64,000 nt of DNA from Skeletonema tropicum (GCA_037178625.1 CM074136.1:1116001-1180000), one strand, 5' to 3'. Shown: positions 53,123-64,000, numbered from the stretch's first letter. Translations and numbers: made by a program. Notes: generated from the letters alone by a model not told the origin.

Positions 53123-53895
53123 ATAATTGAAGGAAATCAATCTCGATGATCTCGAAACAACTCCTGGTGAACATTAGGCTTATTGGCTGCTTTCAGTGAA
53201 AGCGGCACGTGAAGCCTTCTTGATACGTCGCCAGCGGGCTCAGGCAGCACCTCGACGCGGTCACAACAACCACGGATAGAGATGGGTATATGCTTATACT
53301 CTCCGACAAAAAGATAGACATTCCTTGCACAACCACCTAGATACAACAATAAAAACGACTGGCTCACCATGCAGGAAGTACAGTTGTGAGACGACAATAG
53401 AGTTGAAGAGATCCACTTCACTGTATACTACATTGCGTGTAGCGTGTAACTTGTAGCTTGCATTCGAAGTAAGTGCTTGACATCATAGAAGTATCGTCGA
53501 CACTCAAATGATGTCTTCAGGCAAAAGACTATGTATCAGCTCCTTTACCATCGCAGCAAGCACTAGGAGGACAGTCGGTTGCTCGGGCCCCGGGCCCCAG
53601 GCAGCCAGCTGCTTTTGTATGGATGTTAACTCCTACTGACGAATCCGAAGCTAGACCATTTGACATGCAATGAAACCGAGGAGTAAACGATTGATTTTCA
53701 TTGGCAGATGTTGCAATACTTGTCCTTGACTCGACATCACATCCGAATAGCTTCTATAGCTCATGTACGGCTTGGGACCTACCCTTACTTGAATCATTGC
53801 CTATAATATCTTTCTTGTAGAGAGAGAGAGGGAGACCCTGTTGGAGAGTTTTAGAACTAATAAGTAATATTGAGCATAAGTAATATTGAACATGA

Positions 53896-55653
53896 TCATG
53901 GTTTGATATGGTTACCTAATGACTCATACAAAGGCGACACCTTGTCCCATCTGCACATAATTTCATAGACGATTGACAAGGCTTTCACATGTGAATATAT
54001 ATCGTATTCTTCTGACAACAGTGAATATTTTTGTATAACTTGAAGTAAACAAGGTAGGAGATTTATATCAATGTCTCCAAAATGCTGTACGTTTGACATT
54101 GTTTTGTTCCTCGTTGAAAGAAGACTGTACAGTTTTTTAGCCCTGTTGACTTCTCTGGTTTCACTGTTATACAGGTCCACGTGGTTCCAAATCATGACGA
54201 AATCACTATCTATCACACAGCTGTGATTCGAATCAGCGGTTGAATTCAGGCTACTTTCGTCATAGAGGACACGGATGAATTCTTCGTTTCCGCGAAGACT
54301 ATAATTATTTCCACTGATACCCAGATTTCTCAAAGTTGTGTTACTGCGAAGAGCATTTGCAATCAGTGCAGCATCATCGTTATCCAAATCATTTCCCTCG
54401 AGATCAAGATCTGTCAAGCTTGGATTAGTTGCTAAGAAATCAGCCAACAATATGCACGCACGATTGTGTCTAGCCTGAGAACCAAGTAAATGATTTCCAC
54501 GCATGCTCAGTCTTTCTAACTTCAAGTCGCTTCCAGCCCTGAGTAGTGAGCGTAGCATATCATCTCCCCGTCTATCACTGAAGCATTCATCGAAAGTGAC
54601 CCCCACAAGGGAAGGGTGACGTTGTATGGCCGAGCGAAGTTCAGCAATATCATTCCTGTCCATAATATTTTGAGCGCGATCAAATTCTAGCTCTTTTAAG
54701 TGTGTGTTGTTGTCAATAATTGCTGCAATTGTGTTCATTCCGCCGTGAATTTGACAGTTCTACTCAAAGCGAAAGCGTTTGAATGGCATGCTCATCAATG
54801 CTTCTTTGATCAGCTGGGTGTTTTCTCGGTTCAGATGGAGATTACTACATGAGATGAAAGTCTTACAATCATCTGGCAACACGTCAAACACAGGTATGAA
54901 GTGCTTCAATGCAGCTGCAAACTCCTCCCAGTGGGGAGATAATAATTGATAATCAACAATTTCGTCAAATGGGGGGAGATCCTCAACAATATTAATATCA
55001 AGAAGGATCCCCTTATCTTCCTCTTCATACACATCATCATAAGGAAAATCCCCTCTCCTCAGAGCAATGGTGCTCTCTTTTAAAAACTCCATCATTTGAA
55101 AGATATATCCAGCCTCATGGACGTCATAATTTGTAAGATCCATCAATTCACCTATCGTACACATAGGAGCTGAGTACTCCCACTTTTGGTTTCTTATCAG
55201 CATTTCATGATACTTGAGTGTTTTAACATTGCACATCTCGTGATACTTGAGTGTTTTGTCAATGTGCGCCTTCGTTGATTGAATGTGCTTTTTCGTTGAT
55301 TGCGATGTTGACTTTACTATATTCTCGAGAGAGCTGCACTTCCTCTCCAATTCTTCACATCGGCTCTCCAAGCTACCCAAGGTGGCTAGCTTCTCTTCCA
55401 TCCGCATCATTGTTTTGTTCATCTGTGAAAGGGATTGCAGAATTGCACTCTCGTTATTTGGCTGTCCTGACAGTGCACCATCATTATCACGCCGCCCTGA
55501 AAAATATCCAAACCATGATGAGAAAAAATTGTAGCTGCCTGTGTTCACATCATGTGCATTATCTGCCGTGCTGGTCCGGCTATCATTTGCCTTGCGCTTC
55601 TTCGTAGCCCTATTATTGTTCATAACCCTACTGTTGTTCATCATGTTGATCAC
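53896..55653 (-). pseudogene. Coiled-coil/leucine-rich-repeat protein with one in-frame TAG
   Basis: One continuous frame of about 585 codons runs from about 55653 to 53896, interrupted only by TAG at 54760-54762. Before it: a basic N-terminus (RATKKRKAND), a coiled coil (MNKTMMRMEEKLATLGSLES, RCEELERKCSSLENIV), a direct duplication of KTLKYHEM, and an acidic alpha-helical middle (YDVHEAGYIFQMMEFLKEST). The stop falls in MPFKRFRFE-stop-NCQIHGGMNTIAAI, exactly where leucine-rich repeats begin. After it come at least four ribonuclease-inhibitor-like repeats (HLKELEFDRAQNIM, SLVGVTFDECF, SLTDLDLEGNDLDNDDAALI, TLRNLGISGNNYSL). Only the stop separates two otherwise healthy halves. It could be a recent nonsense mutation, a base-call error or a readthrough site. 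Such LRR proteins are multicopy in Thalassiosira-like diatoms; function unknown. Confidence 0.65.
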
Positions 55654-57547
55654 GTCGCTATTCCACGAAGGTTCTCATGGTCATGGTGAATGGATTCTTT
55701 GTGGGGGTTTTAGGTTATTTGGTACGCACGTAAGAAGTTCGGCATGCAAAAAATGGTACGATACTTACAAGGTGCCACTTCAGATTGTATTCACGGAGAC
55801 AACATGGCAAGCTGGAATGCTTCTGAATCTACAGGCCGAATCTAATTTTCACAATATAAGAATCAAACACGTTCCTCATTTCCAAGCAGCGATGGTGGTT
55901 TCACACAGATAAACTCCTGACGACAACACGGACAGAATGCATTTTCCAGCAACTTCGCATCGGTCGGGTGTTTGGTGAAGTATTCATTCATTGATATCTT
56001 CTTTCCCGAAGATATCAGCCACTGAAGAATGCAGTTTTGAACTTTTGTGCATGGGTTTTGAAAGCGATCGTACTCCGTTCCAGCACTGCTCCGTTCTACC
56101 TATATACATACTTAAGGCCGATCCTTACGGTGAGTCAAAAATATTTTTGTACTCTAGCTACAAGTACAAAATTACTAGGTGCCAATTTTTGAGCCTTAGG
56201 GGCTGTCCGAGCAAACCAAATTGTGCGTACGATTTCGCTTTTCCTAGGTTAAATCGATACCCCTACGTACAATCGTGCAGTTCTCGGATTTTACTAAGTT
56301 TCAACAAAAACAAAATCATGCGTATGATTGCACGATCATGCAGAAAGCCAACTCGATTTCTGCATGATCGTACGCTCACAACTCACAAGCACATCAAAAA
56401 AAAAGATGCCATGACAATGGCACCCCAAGTAAGGCCGCCTATCTCAGTCCATGACTATATATATTTCACAAGGTATCGATGGCCTATCTCTTAGAAGACA
56501 TATATGGCGACGTATTCGCAGCAGGGTGGCGTTTCGGCTGCTGTAGGGGCGGTGATAATATCATTGTAATCCACTTTATTGAGATTTGAAATTAAAACAA
56601 CCACCTTCCCTGCACCCATAGAAGAAGATAAACAATAATATGCACTACCCCTCCGCTACCCGTCGCTGATGATGATATGTAGTGAGAATCCGGCTGCTCG
56701 GAGTGACCATTCAAGCCCCCCCACACCTCCAAAACACCAAGAACACAAGATGTGCACAAAATGGCAAAAATAATACGATACTCAGACACAACAATAAGCC
56801 TGTAGACGGCGGATCGAGCGGCTGTAAAGAAGTGATCTTATCAATATTATTATACATAAGAAGTGGCGGCTATTTATTGTCCAAAATATTACAATAGGGT
56901 GGATAAAAATAGCAACATCATAGACAGAAATGATATTTATGTAGCATGTATTAGTCATTTATTTATGCGGTGTAGGCAGTAGTAATAATAATACCCTGCG
57001 GCTGAATCGTTGTATAAGGTGTTGCCTGCGATATAATTCACTGGATATTACTATTGGTAGGGTTTGGGCAACGTGGTGGCTATGAGAGTAGCGGCTATCA
57101 TGGTCGATACGGATTGTCGAATCCGCCGCTGTCGTAAGGAAAAAAACGTGCAGAACGTGCAGTTGCTCGGACAGCGCTGCATGTTTTTTTGTAGCGGCTA
57201 TCAAAATGATACGTACGATGCAATTTTGCTCGGACCGCACCTTACGGTGTTGTGTAGATTTTTTTCTGGATTTGTTCCACGTCGCACGCGCCAAGACCTC
57301 CGACGCCTTCTTCTTCTATTTAATATTTACCTCGCCTCGCTCGGCTGCAGCCACTTCCATCTTGTGCAACTACAATAGTACACCCTCCGCCACCCTTGAG
57401 TTTAGACTATTTTCGCTCAAAGTTAGTAGAGCACTTCAATATCAAATTCGACAGGAACGAAATCATCTGGCCTCGACGAAGAGGCCAGATGCCTAATTAG
57501 ATCAATAAATTGTAACATTTTTCATATCAATAGGTGCAATTAAGTAT
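55654..57547. other. Intergenic region; left part of a large TIR element
   Basis: No gene I can support. 55640-55912 has an open frame (GEWILCGGFRLFGTHVRSSA...) without known similarity. From 56109 on, the sequence belongs to the putative element ending at 59266. It includes a 15-bp hairpin (56332-56371) and three copies of GCTGTCCGAGCAA or GCGGTCCGAGCAA (about 56204 direct; about 57166 and 57224 inverted). Confidence 0.45.
56332..56371. repeat. 15-bp perfect inverted repeat, 10-nt loop
   Basis: ACGATCATGCAGAAA at 56332-56346 is complementary to 56357-56371. The surrounding 150 bp contain further variants of CGTACGAT/ATCGTGCA. Confidence 0.85.
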
Positions 57548-58929
57548 TTAGTTTGGTGTATTATTATCGCTTGCATTAATCATTTCAACATCATCTTCAT
57601 CCTCCTCCTCATTTGACTCATTCGATGTGCAACTAAGATCAACTTCGTCTGCAGCACGCTTCTTACCACTTAGGCGCTTTCCCATTCTAGTTGCCGCTGC
57701 TCCTAGCTCCAGGAATTGCTCAGTATGCGCTGATTCATTCTCACTTGTAATGTTATTCAACTTCAACAGCTCTTCTTCAAGTGTCGCAATTTCTTCCCGT
57801 TTTTCAGACAAAGACTGCATTAGTGCCTTTGCTTCTGATTTCATATCAAGAAGCATGTATCGATCAACATCCTTCTGTACACTTGCTATCCCGTCATGTT
57901 TTGACTTGAGAAGTGTACTGAGAAGCGCAATTCGTCCCGCAACTTTCTGCTGGTCCAATTTTCTCATGTTCTGTTCAACCACAGCAAGATCTTTGTAGCT
58001 CGCAGCACCATAAGCAAGACCTCTTCCTTCATTGGAATTTCCAACCCCATAGTCACGATCAGAATCCTTATCCTTTTTGTCATTACTACGCTGCTCTTTT
58101 CGTCCACCGCCCTTTTTCTCGTTTTGTCCCTCCGTATGATCCATACCTGATAAGTCAATCTGATATTCAGGGGCGTTGCTTGGGTGATTTCCCACTAGCC
58201 AGAATAAGAACCAACCGTTCGGGAACCAGGATGTAGCGTATGGCGTTCCATTAGCCTCGTCCAATTCATCGCCTCCACCACTGGGACCATAGTATAGGTC
58301 AAAGTTCTTCATTCGAAAGAATAAGAAATGAATTAGGTCAGAGTCGTTCTTACCTGAAGCAAACTGATAACGACCATCAGTGGGACCAGCCACAATACCA
58401 GCCTGTACAGCATCAGACATGCAGGTCTGTATTTTTAATGCTTCAGCAATCTCAAACCTGGCAAACTTGAACAACGACGCTCCCCCGATAGTGGAATTTG
58501 GATTTGTTTTGGCAGATCGTGCGAGGACATCCATTGTGAGGTTGTCACCATAAATAAGAGGAGAGTTGCCACGGCGGAAATTTTCATGTAGCACAGTTTC
58601 CCAACCTGATTCAGATGACAGGCCGGTGTTATGTACATCTGCCTTCTTCTGTAATACCTTGTAATGATTTTTTCCCTTGATGAAGTCTTCAATTTGTGAT
58701 GACACGTTAGCATCACCATGGAAACGTTTCTTCAATTCTTTTTCTAGAGTACTTCTGTTGTAGGTTGTTCCTCGGCAGGAATGCAAAGCAAAGGCAGCAC
58801 ATAACCGCGTATTTCCTTATGACTGCGACTGTCGATTTCAGCTGATGTGCTCTTCTTTGGTGGTGGCGGTGGTGCCGGTGCCGGTGGTGGTGCCGGTGCA
58901 GGCCCGGCTGATACTGCACTTGATGCCAT
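57548..58929 (-). CDS. Unknown acidic coiled-coil protein, one frame break near its start
   Basis: The main frame (58786-57548) has no ATG near its beginning and ends in an acidic tail (NEEEDEDDVEMINASDN). An overlapping frame from ATG 58929 gives MASSAVSAGPAPAPPPAPAP, a Pro run, KKSTSAEIDSRSHKEIRGYV and stops at TAG 58733-58735. A one-base shift near 58745 would join it to LEKELKKRFHGDANVSSQIE in the main frame, giving about 460 residues. The middle contains a compact, possibly structured part (FFRMKNFDLYYGPSGGGDEL, YATSWFPNGWFLFWLVGNHP). The last third is a coiled coil (LMQSLSEKREEIATLEEELL) with a nuclear-type basic patch (GKRLSGKKRA). No family is recognised. It sits inside putative TIRs, so it may be a transposon accessory gene. 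Confidence 0.5.
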
Positions 58930-59458
58930 ACTCAATAGCAGCAATAAAAACTAGTTGAAGGAAATGTGGTGATGATGGCGAGGCAACTCAATTGATTGTG
59001 CAGCCGTAATTTAAATTGATGTCATTGGCAGTAAAGAAATGGAATGAGAAGACGTCGGTTCATCTCGATCAACTGTATTATCATCTGTACAATTTATGTA
59101 TACTTCGAATCCAACTAGACAGTTTTCTGGCCTCTTTTTCCCTTTTGTGTAGTTGGGTTGAGGACTAGACAAAAAAAAGGGGCCCGTAAGGGTCAAAATT
59201 TTCTGATTTTATTTTCTACTTCAAGTAAATGTCATGTGTGACAGACCGTAAGGATCGGCCTAAGTAGTTCCGAATGCATGGGGCAATTATTTACGTTTAG
59301 TGCCGTTGCGACTCGTGCTGATACCGCTAGGCATCGCTGCAAAATCAAAAATTATTTTTACGCAAGATTACATACAGATGAACACCATGCCACGGGCATG
59401 GTAAACCGACCAAATAATAATCATTGCAGTAGCATCATTATCATCTCTACCCATCAAA
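58930..59458. other. Intergenic: end of TIR element and chitinase promoter
   Basis: It contains the right end of the putative element (59239-59266) and dispersed repeat B copy 2 (59267-59358). Only about 100 bp of other sequence precede the chitinase start at 59459, so the repeat probably lies within its promoter. Confidence 0.5.
59267..59358. repeat. Dispersed repeat B, copy 2
   Basis: Similar to 52095-52179 (same orientation, small gaps, close to 90 per cent in aligned blocks by eye). It starts directly at the right end of the TIR element. Confidence 0.85.
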
Positions 59459-62400
59459 ATGACGGGATTTAATAATAATTGTCGCCTTCCCTTCTCGCTA
59501 GCAACAATAATAATCAAACTGTTCTCCGTTCTGCCCTTCTTCATTCTTTTACCGGCATCCTCCTCCTCTGCCGCCACCATTGTCGACGATCATGAAACAA
59601 TCAATTCTCAACAACAACAACAACAGCACAGACGAAACACTCAAGGATATCTCAACATCTTCCTCCATTTCAAAGATAACTTCGATCTGCACCGCCCACA
59701 AATCGAAAACTTTGTCTTTCAATCTCTCCACGCCTTTTCCACCTCCACTACCAACGACAATACCAACCTTAGTGGCTACTCCACCACCGGACAGCCCACA
59801 CTCCCCAGTCGACTATACACCTACGATGATTTCATCGAGACACTCCAAACCATGGCAGTGGATGGTATATTCGGCAATTCCTTCCATAGAGAGACGAATC
59901 CATATCAAGTGCCGAATATGGTAACGGGAAACAATGACCATGTCAATGATGAGGAGAATAAAGCATTTTATGTCAGTCAAGATTATGAGTACAAGTCAGA
60001 GGAGGGGATGACTGTGGCGATTGTGAATGTGTGTGCGTTTTTGGCGAATGTAATGGTGGAATCGATACAGTTTGATGCTTGTGATGAGTGGAATGGAATG
60101 ATGACTGGTTTTGATAATACTAGTAGTGGTGGTGGTGATGATGAACCAATCAGCTTGAGCGAATTGAGTGCAGTCAATGGACGGTACTTTCCATTTAGCA
60201 ATGCCTGTGGTCAAAATGGACAATCTTATCAAGAAGAAGATGTGGACTGCTTCATTGATAATGTGGATGTATCCTGTGAAGTGGATCCACTCATGGATAT
60301 GAGAGCGACTATCCATCCGAAATACAATTATATACCCGGAAAGACAGTCAGTGATGGGTTTCGGAATCAACCACCACCAGAATTTGCATGTGGGAAGAAA
60401 GATTATAAGGGAGATTATACTGGATACTGGGATGGGTATACTGCGGAATTTGTGCAAGATGTGGCGTATCCCAGTGCCAATGGACGGATTGATGTGGAGG
60501 GGTGTTGTTTTTGGGGACGTGGTGCATTGCAGACCAAAGGGACGTGTGCGTTGGGAAAGTTTAATTATAGGTTTGGGAAACGTGCGTATGATGAGAATCG
60601 ACCGGCGAGGTATCCAGCTGTCGACTTTTGTAAAATACCGGTGAGTGTATGTTTGATACTGCAGATCTTGATTATTGTTGTTGATGACTGTCTGCTCACT
60701 TTGTGAAAACTGGTGTGTTTATGATGTGTGTGAATCATGTAGTCTGTACTATGCAATACCAATGTTGCGCAATATGGTGGTGTCGTTTATCCAGAGTTAA
60801 AGTGGATGGTGGCATTACATCAATGGATCGAGGGCGTTCAATCTTATTCCAACGATGAGACAAAATTTGAGTACTTGCCACAACTGAAGCTCTTGGTGGA
60901 AAGAGGACTAGTGAAATCAGAAGTGCGATTCTTCATCGATAAAGTCAGCAGTGTACTCACGCGTGGATGTGATGACTATTTGTGTTCCCCGCACACCATT
61001 AAGTTTTTGCAGCAGAGGAGAGACAACTTTGAGACTTTGATTTATGATATTTTCAAGCTTGGAAGTGGCCGATTCCAGCCTGAACCACCAACTGTGTATG
61101 ATTACGAATACGCGGAGAAGTGGCTACACCTGAAACGACCCAAAATTGAAGGCAATATACTCGTATCGAAACATCACGAGCCTGGAAGAGTACAAAGAGT
61201 ACAATATTACAGTCAGGAGTTCAAATTCCTGCCGTTTGTTTCAGCCCTCCGCACAACTGCAAAATATGGCGTTGGAGGTTTGCGCTACTTCTTCCTTGTT
61301 GATCCGAAGGAAGGATTGCGTGGTTTCAATGCTGGGCTTGTAAATCTGGCTGCATTTCTAGCGAACGCCATGGCAGAGTCGATTGATCACGATTCATGTG
61401 AAGAATTTCATTGGGAGAAGGATATCGCGACGGGCAGGTATCCTATATCCAACTCATGTGGACAAAATGGGCGGAATTACGGGACAGAGAGTTGCCCTCC
61501 GTGGCAATCTTTCATGACGTGCCCTGTAGTCGCCGACGCGACGTTGCAAGCAATCATACCAGCAACTAGCGAACCGCCTTTTCGTCTCGGTACAAAGCCG
61601 CCTCCTTTACAGTGCATGCCCAAGTCTAAACTTCCCAGGTCTGGTTATTGGGAAGAGACAACAAACACTTTGAGGAACGATACAAACTATCCCAATTCTT
61701 ACGGTCGAACTGACATTGAAGGTTGCTCTTTCTGGGGGCGAGGTGCGTTGCACACTCGTGGCACGTGCAACGTTGGAAAGTTCAATTTCCATGCTGGTGC
61801 TAGAGCAGCTGCTGAGAATCGTCCTTCTCTGTACCCTGACCTAGACTTTTGTAGCGATCCAGGATTGATTTGCTCCGACGAAGAGAGGACAATGGATATT
61901 CGATGGGTAGTTGCCATGTTTGAGTGGATCGACAGAGTTCAAGACTACTATGAGTCTTCTGTGAATTGGAATTATATGACAGAATTATACAAATACGTCG
62001 ACGGAGGAATGGCTGATGATTCTTTCATAGAAAAAGTTAATCTCATCCTCGCGCGGGGCTGCCACGTGTATCCATGCTCGAGTTACTTCGCTGTAGAATC
62101 CGACCGTTTCCTTTACTCCATGGAGAAAAAGACGAATTTCAGAAATATTCTGAAATTGCTGTTTGAATTGCCACTCAGCGAATCTTCCCCATCCACCCCA
62201 CGCCCAGTGGCCCCTGGGAGTGGTGGCAACTTTGCTAAACCTGGCGAGCCGGTTGTTAACCCACCCACCAAGCCACCAACAGCAAGGCCTACAACTGCCC
62301 AGGTTCAGACACCCCCTCCTGTCAAGTTAGAAACAAATGCTCCTACTATTCTTCCCGTCACCTCCAAGCCCACTACCGTAGGTTTCCCTACCGGTTCTCC

Positions 62401-63238
62401 GATAGAATTTTCTGACATTACCCAATGGAATGATGGAGAGACGCATGTGATCAATAGCAAAGAAAGTTCCTTTTTTGACGAGTCCATTGTCGTCACGAAA
62501 CAAACAACACTTTTATTAGAAGAGGGTGGTTACATTGAGGCACCTCTGAACACCAACTGGCCCGCTGTACGTCTTTCAATTGGCTCAATGTTAGTTGGGA
62601 GTGGCGGAGCAATTAATGGCAGCTATGCGGATCCAGCACTTCTTGAAGGTGAATATGAGAATGGTGGTGATGGATTGCACATCAACAATGGGCAGTCAAG
62701 TGAACTGACTGGAAGTAAGGGTTCGTTTTTTGACGGCGTAGTCATTGTTGGAGGGGATGCACCGATAGGCGTTGGGGGTAATGCCCTCTATGTGAATGGA
62801 TTCGGATCAGAAGCAAAGATTCATGGAGGCTCTTTCATAGGAGGCAAAGGTGCAAAAGATAATGGGTATTCAATTCTTGTCCAGAATTCAGCAAAGGTTC
62901 ATGTTTATTCAGGTTCATTCGCTGGGGAAATCAAGGTTGATCGAAATGCAGAGATTATTTTTTATGGCTGCTTTATGCGAGATCGGTTGCAAGTGTCGGG
63001 TACCTTTGCTGACGAAACATATCTGGACGTGTCCATCAGAACTTCCTACGGTGGTGCGATTACGTTGGTGGCTGTTTCAGAGCAAGAATGCGAGACTGCT
63101 CCGTCAACGAGCCCAACAAATTTTCCAACCGTGTCTCCAAGGCCTACTCCCAAATACAACTCTGGAGAAAGGAAAACACTATCGTTTGTACAAATATTTC
63201 TGTGCCTAGCTTCTTTGGGCATAGCTTGGCTGTTCTGA
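59459..63238 (+). CDS. Secreted tandem GH19-like chitinase with C-terminal membrane anchor
   Basis: Exons 59459-60640 and 60743-63238 (donor GTGAGT, acceptor TGTAG, phase 0) give 1225 residues. A signal peptide covers residues 1-40 (LFSVLPFFILLPASSSSAAT). Two glycoside-hydrolase-19-like modules follow. Module 1 (about 120-510) has VCAFLANVMVESIQFDACDE with the position of the catalytic Glu, FSNACGQNG and CCFWGRGALQTKGTCALGKF. Module 2 (about 550-865) has LAAFLANAMAESIDHDSCEE, ISNSCGQNG and CSFWGRGALHTRGTCNVGKF. WGRGALQ matches the GH19 GRGPxQ block. The usual HET becomes VES/AES with Glu kept. A Pro/Thr-rich linker (880-960), a Gly-rich repetitive beta-like region (TTLLLEEGGYIEAP, GGNALYVNGFGSEAKIHGGS) and a hydrophobic C-terminus (FVQIFLCLASLGIAWLF) follow, the last like a GPI or membrane anchor. 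Likely role: chitin remodelling at the cell surface. Its stop is 2 bp from the stop of the convergent gene. Confidence 0.85.
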
Positions 63239-63240
63239 TT

Positions 63241-64000
63241 TTAGTCCATCTCTATGATGGTAAATACGCTACCTTCGTTTTCCCAAAGGAATCTTCCCTG
63301 GAAGTACGGTTCTACAAACCAAAAGGCAAACGGGAGAGAAGTCATCACAACAAAGATGGGTACTGCACGAGGAGAAATGCCCATCGACGAAAAGCTTCCC
63401 AGCGCCCGTTCGATGCTCGAGACAGCAAACGCCCAAACAAAGAAGGCTAAGTTTGAGCCAAGACGAATGTTACTTGGCTTGTAGATTGAATCAGTGGGCA
63501 CCTCCATGCGATTATGCACCTCTACAGAGTAATTGAGAAACTCATGGATTAGGCCAGACGCAAGGAAGACCGCAAGAGATGCAAACGTCACAGATCTATA
63601 TCTTCGCACTGGTTTGTAGATGCTTCTCTTGAGGACACAATGAACAAGATAATTCCATCGTCGACCCCAAAAGTCTGCGATCGACTCTGACTTGAGAACC
63701 GGAGAATCCATCATCTTGGCTGACTTTATACCTGAGATTGTGATGGACATTGTGGATGCAAGTGCATCCATGAATTCGAGACATTGCTGAAAATAGAGAG
63801 CGATGAAGAGGCAGTTCCCAAGATGTTTCGGATGCACATAGTGCCGACTTTCTCTGCCAAAGGGAGTGTAGTCAACATGTGACATGAAGGAGAAGAAGAG
63901 TGAATTGACGATGATGGTACGAAGAAGTCTCGTGACATTTCGTATGATATCTTTCCTGGTTGCTTTCAATGGCATGGAAGTCTTTGGATCGTAGAGGATT
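63241..64000 (-). CDS. Wax-synthase-type membrane O-acyltransferase, 5' end outside window
   Basis: The frame is open from the stop at 63241 to the right edge, about 252 codons; residues before the ATG at 63975 (ILYDPKTS) continue the same frame, so the gene starts beyond the window. ESIADFWGRRWNYLVHCVLK is the hallmark FWGRRWN/H block of wax synthase-like MBOAT proteins (PF13813), and FLASGLIHEFLNY contains the conserved His of the active site. At least four hydrophobic segments are visible (FIALYFQQCL, FASLAVFLASGLI, NLAFFVWAFAVSS, VPIFVVMTSLPFAFWF). The family esterifies long-chain alcohols or diacylglycerol in the ER. Substrate is unknown. The two convergent coding regions are separated by 2 bp, so 3' UTRs must overlap. 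Confidence 0.82.
   Translation of the reverse strand, partial: ILYDPKTSMPLKATRKDIIRNVTRLLRTIIVNSLFFSFMSHVDYTPFGRESRHYVHPKHLGNCLFIALYFQQCLEFMDALASTMSITISGIKSAKMMDSPVLKSESIADFWGRRWNYLVHCVLKRSIYKPVRRYRSVTFASLAVFLASGLIHEFLNYSVEVHNRMEVPTDSIYKPSNIRLGSNLAFFVWAFAVSSIERALGSFSSMGISPRAVPIFVVMTSLPFAFWFVEPYFQGRFLWENEGSVFTIIEMD

Larger units (their letters stand above)
50514..53895. other. 3.4-kb intergenic region with repeats and a retroelement relic
   Basis: No intact gene. It includes a short tandem repeat (51945-52008), one copy of a dispersed repeat (52095-52179) and a broken retroelement-linked coding region (52402-53122). 53123-53895 shows nothing beyond short GAGA runs near 53820. Confidence 0.45.
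56109..59266. mobile_element. Putative TIR element, 3.16 kb, carrying an unknown ORF
   Basis: The left end 56109-56137 begins TACTTAAGGCCGATCCTTAC, and the complement of the right end 59239-59266 begins TACTTAGGCCGATCCTTACG. They share the 16-bp core GGCCGATCCTTACGGT, then GTCA, with one single-base gap and two mismatches. A further degenerate copy (CCGTAAGGGTCAAAAT) lies inside the right end near 59183. The only sizeable ORF within is the unknown gene 57548-58929. No target duplication was found. The right boundary coincides with the start of dispersed repeat B. Confidence 0.55.

Noticed and set aside
54760..54762. TAG as a reassigned codon
   Set aside because: Other genes here end in TAG (for example at 354), so there is no sign of code reassignment; a nonsense change, base error or readthrough is simpler.

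Overview
The window reads as nuclear DNA of a centric diatom, most likely of the Thalassiosirales. The genes are eukaryotic, with short introns (about 90-190 nt) that mostly open with GTGAGT or GTAAGT. One protein (DXR) begins with a bipartite plastid presequence carrying an ASGF-type cleavage motif, as in algae with secondary red plastids. A family-19-like chitinase, an axonemal-type dynein light chain, helicase-associated (HA) repeats and a class C GPCR all fit a chitin-making centric diatom with flagellated sperm. The genus is inference. A run of exactly 500 N (6038-6537) marks an assembly gap.

Layout. 0-10.7 kb: dynein light chain (-), FKBP (+), a methyltransferase/2-hydroxyacid dehydrogenase/class II aldolase fusion (-), a secreted-protein fragment running into the gap (+), an HA-repeat gene (-), a glycine-rich membrane-associated protein (+) and a small unknown gene (-). 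10.7-16.3 kb: repeat-rich, with a 3.05 kb DNA transposon that has clean terminal inverted repeats (TIRs) and a target-site duplication (TSD). 16.3-24 kb: CWF19-like splicing factor (-), a fold-back element with palindrome clusters, and a four-domain serine hydrolase / acyl-adenylate ligase / acyltransferase-3 / carrier-protein enzyme (+). 24-28 kb: transposon relics, including a piggyBac-like fragment. 28-44.4 kb: DXR, a strawberry-notch helicase with MYND and Tudor-like parts, an S49 (SohB-like) protease, an NmrA-like protein and a mitochondrial-type carrier, with a 2.1 kb TIR element between 36.4 and 38.5 kb. 44.5-48 kb: two more TIR elements. 48-64 kb: class C GPCR, a reverse-transcriptase-linked relic, a leucine-rich-repeat gene broken by an in-frame TAG, a probable 3.2 kb TIR element carrying an unknown ORF, a tandem GH19-like chitinase, and the 3' part of a wax-synthase-type acyltransferase that runs off the right edge.

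The host genes are unrelated housekeeping or specialised genes, not a cluster. The two multidomain enzymes are the most unusual. Their reading frames can be followed only across single-base frame breaks (near 4475, 4071 and 21680), two of them at short homopolymers. I read these as probable consensus errors, but real lesions are not excluded. A similar break near 58745 and the in-frame TAG at 54760-54762 are in less conserved genes and could be real. Between the genes there are about seven structures with inverted ends. Intron junctions and starts were assigned by eye from reading frame, GT/AG sites and family similarity; no alignment or search was run.
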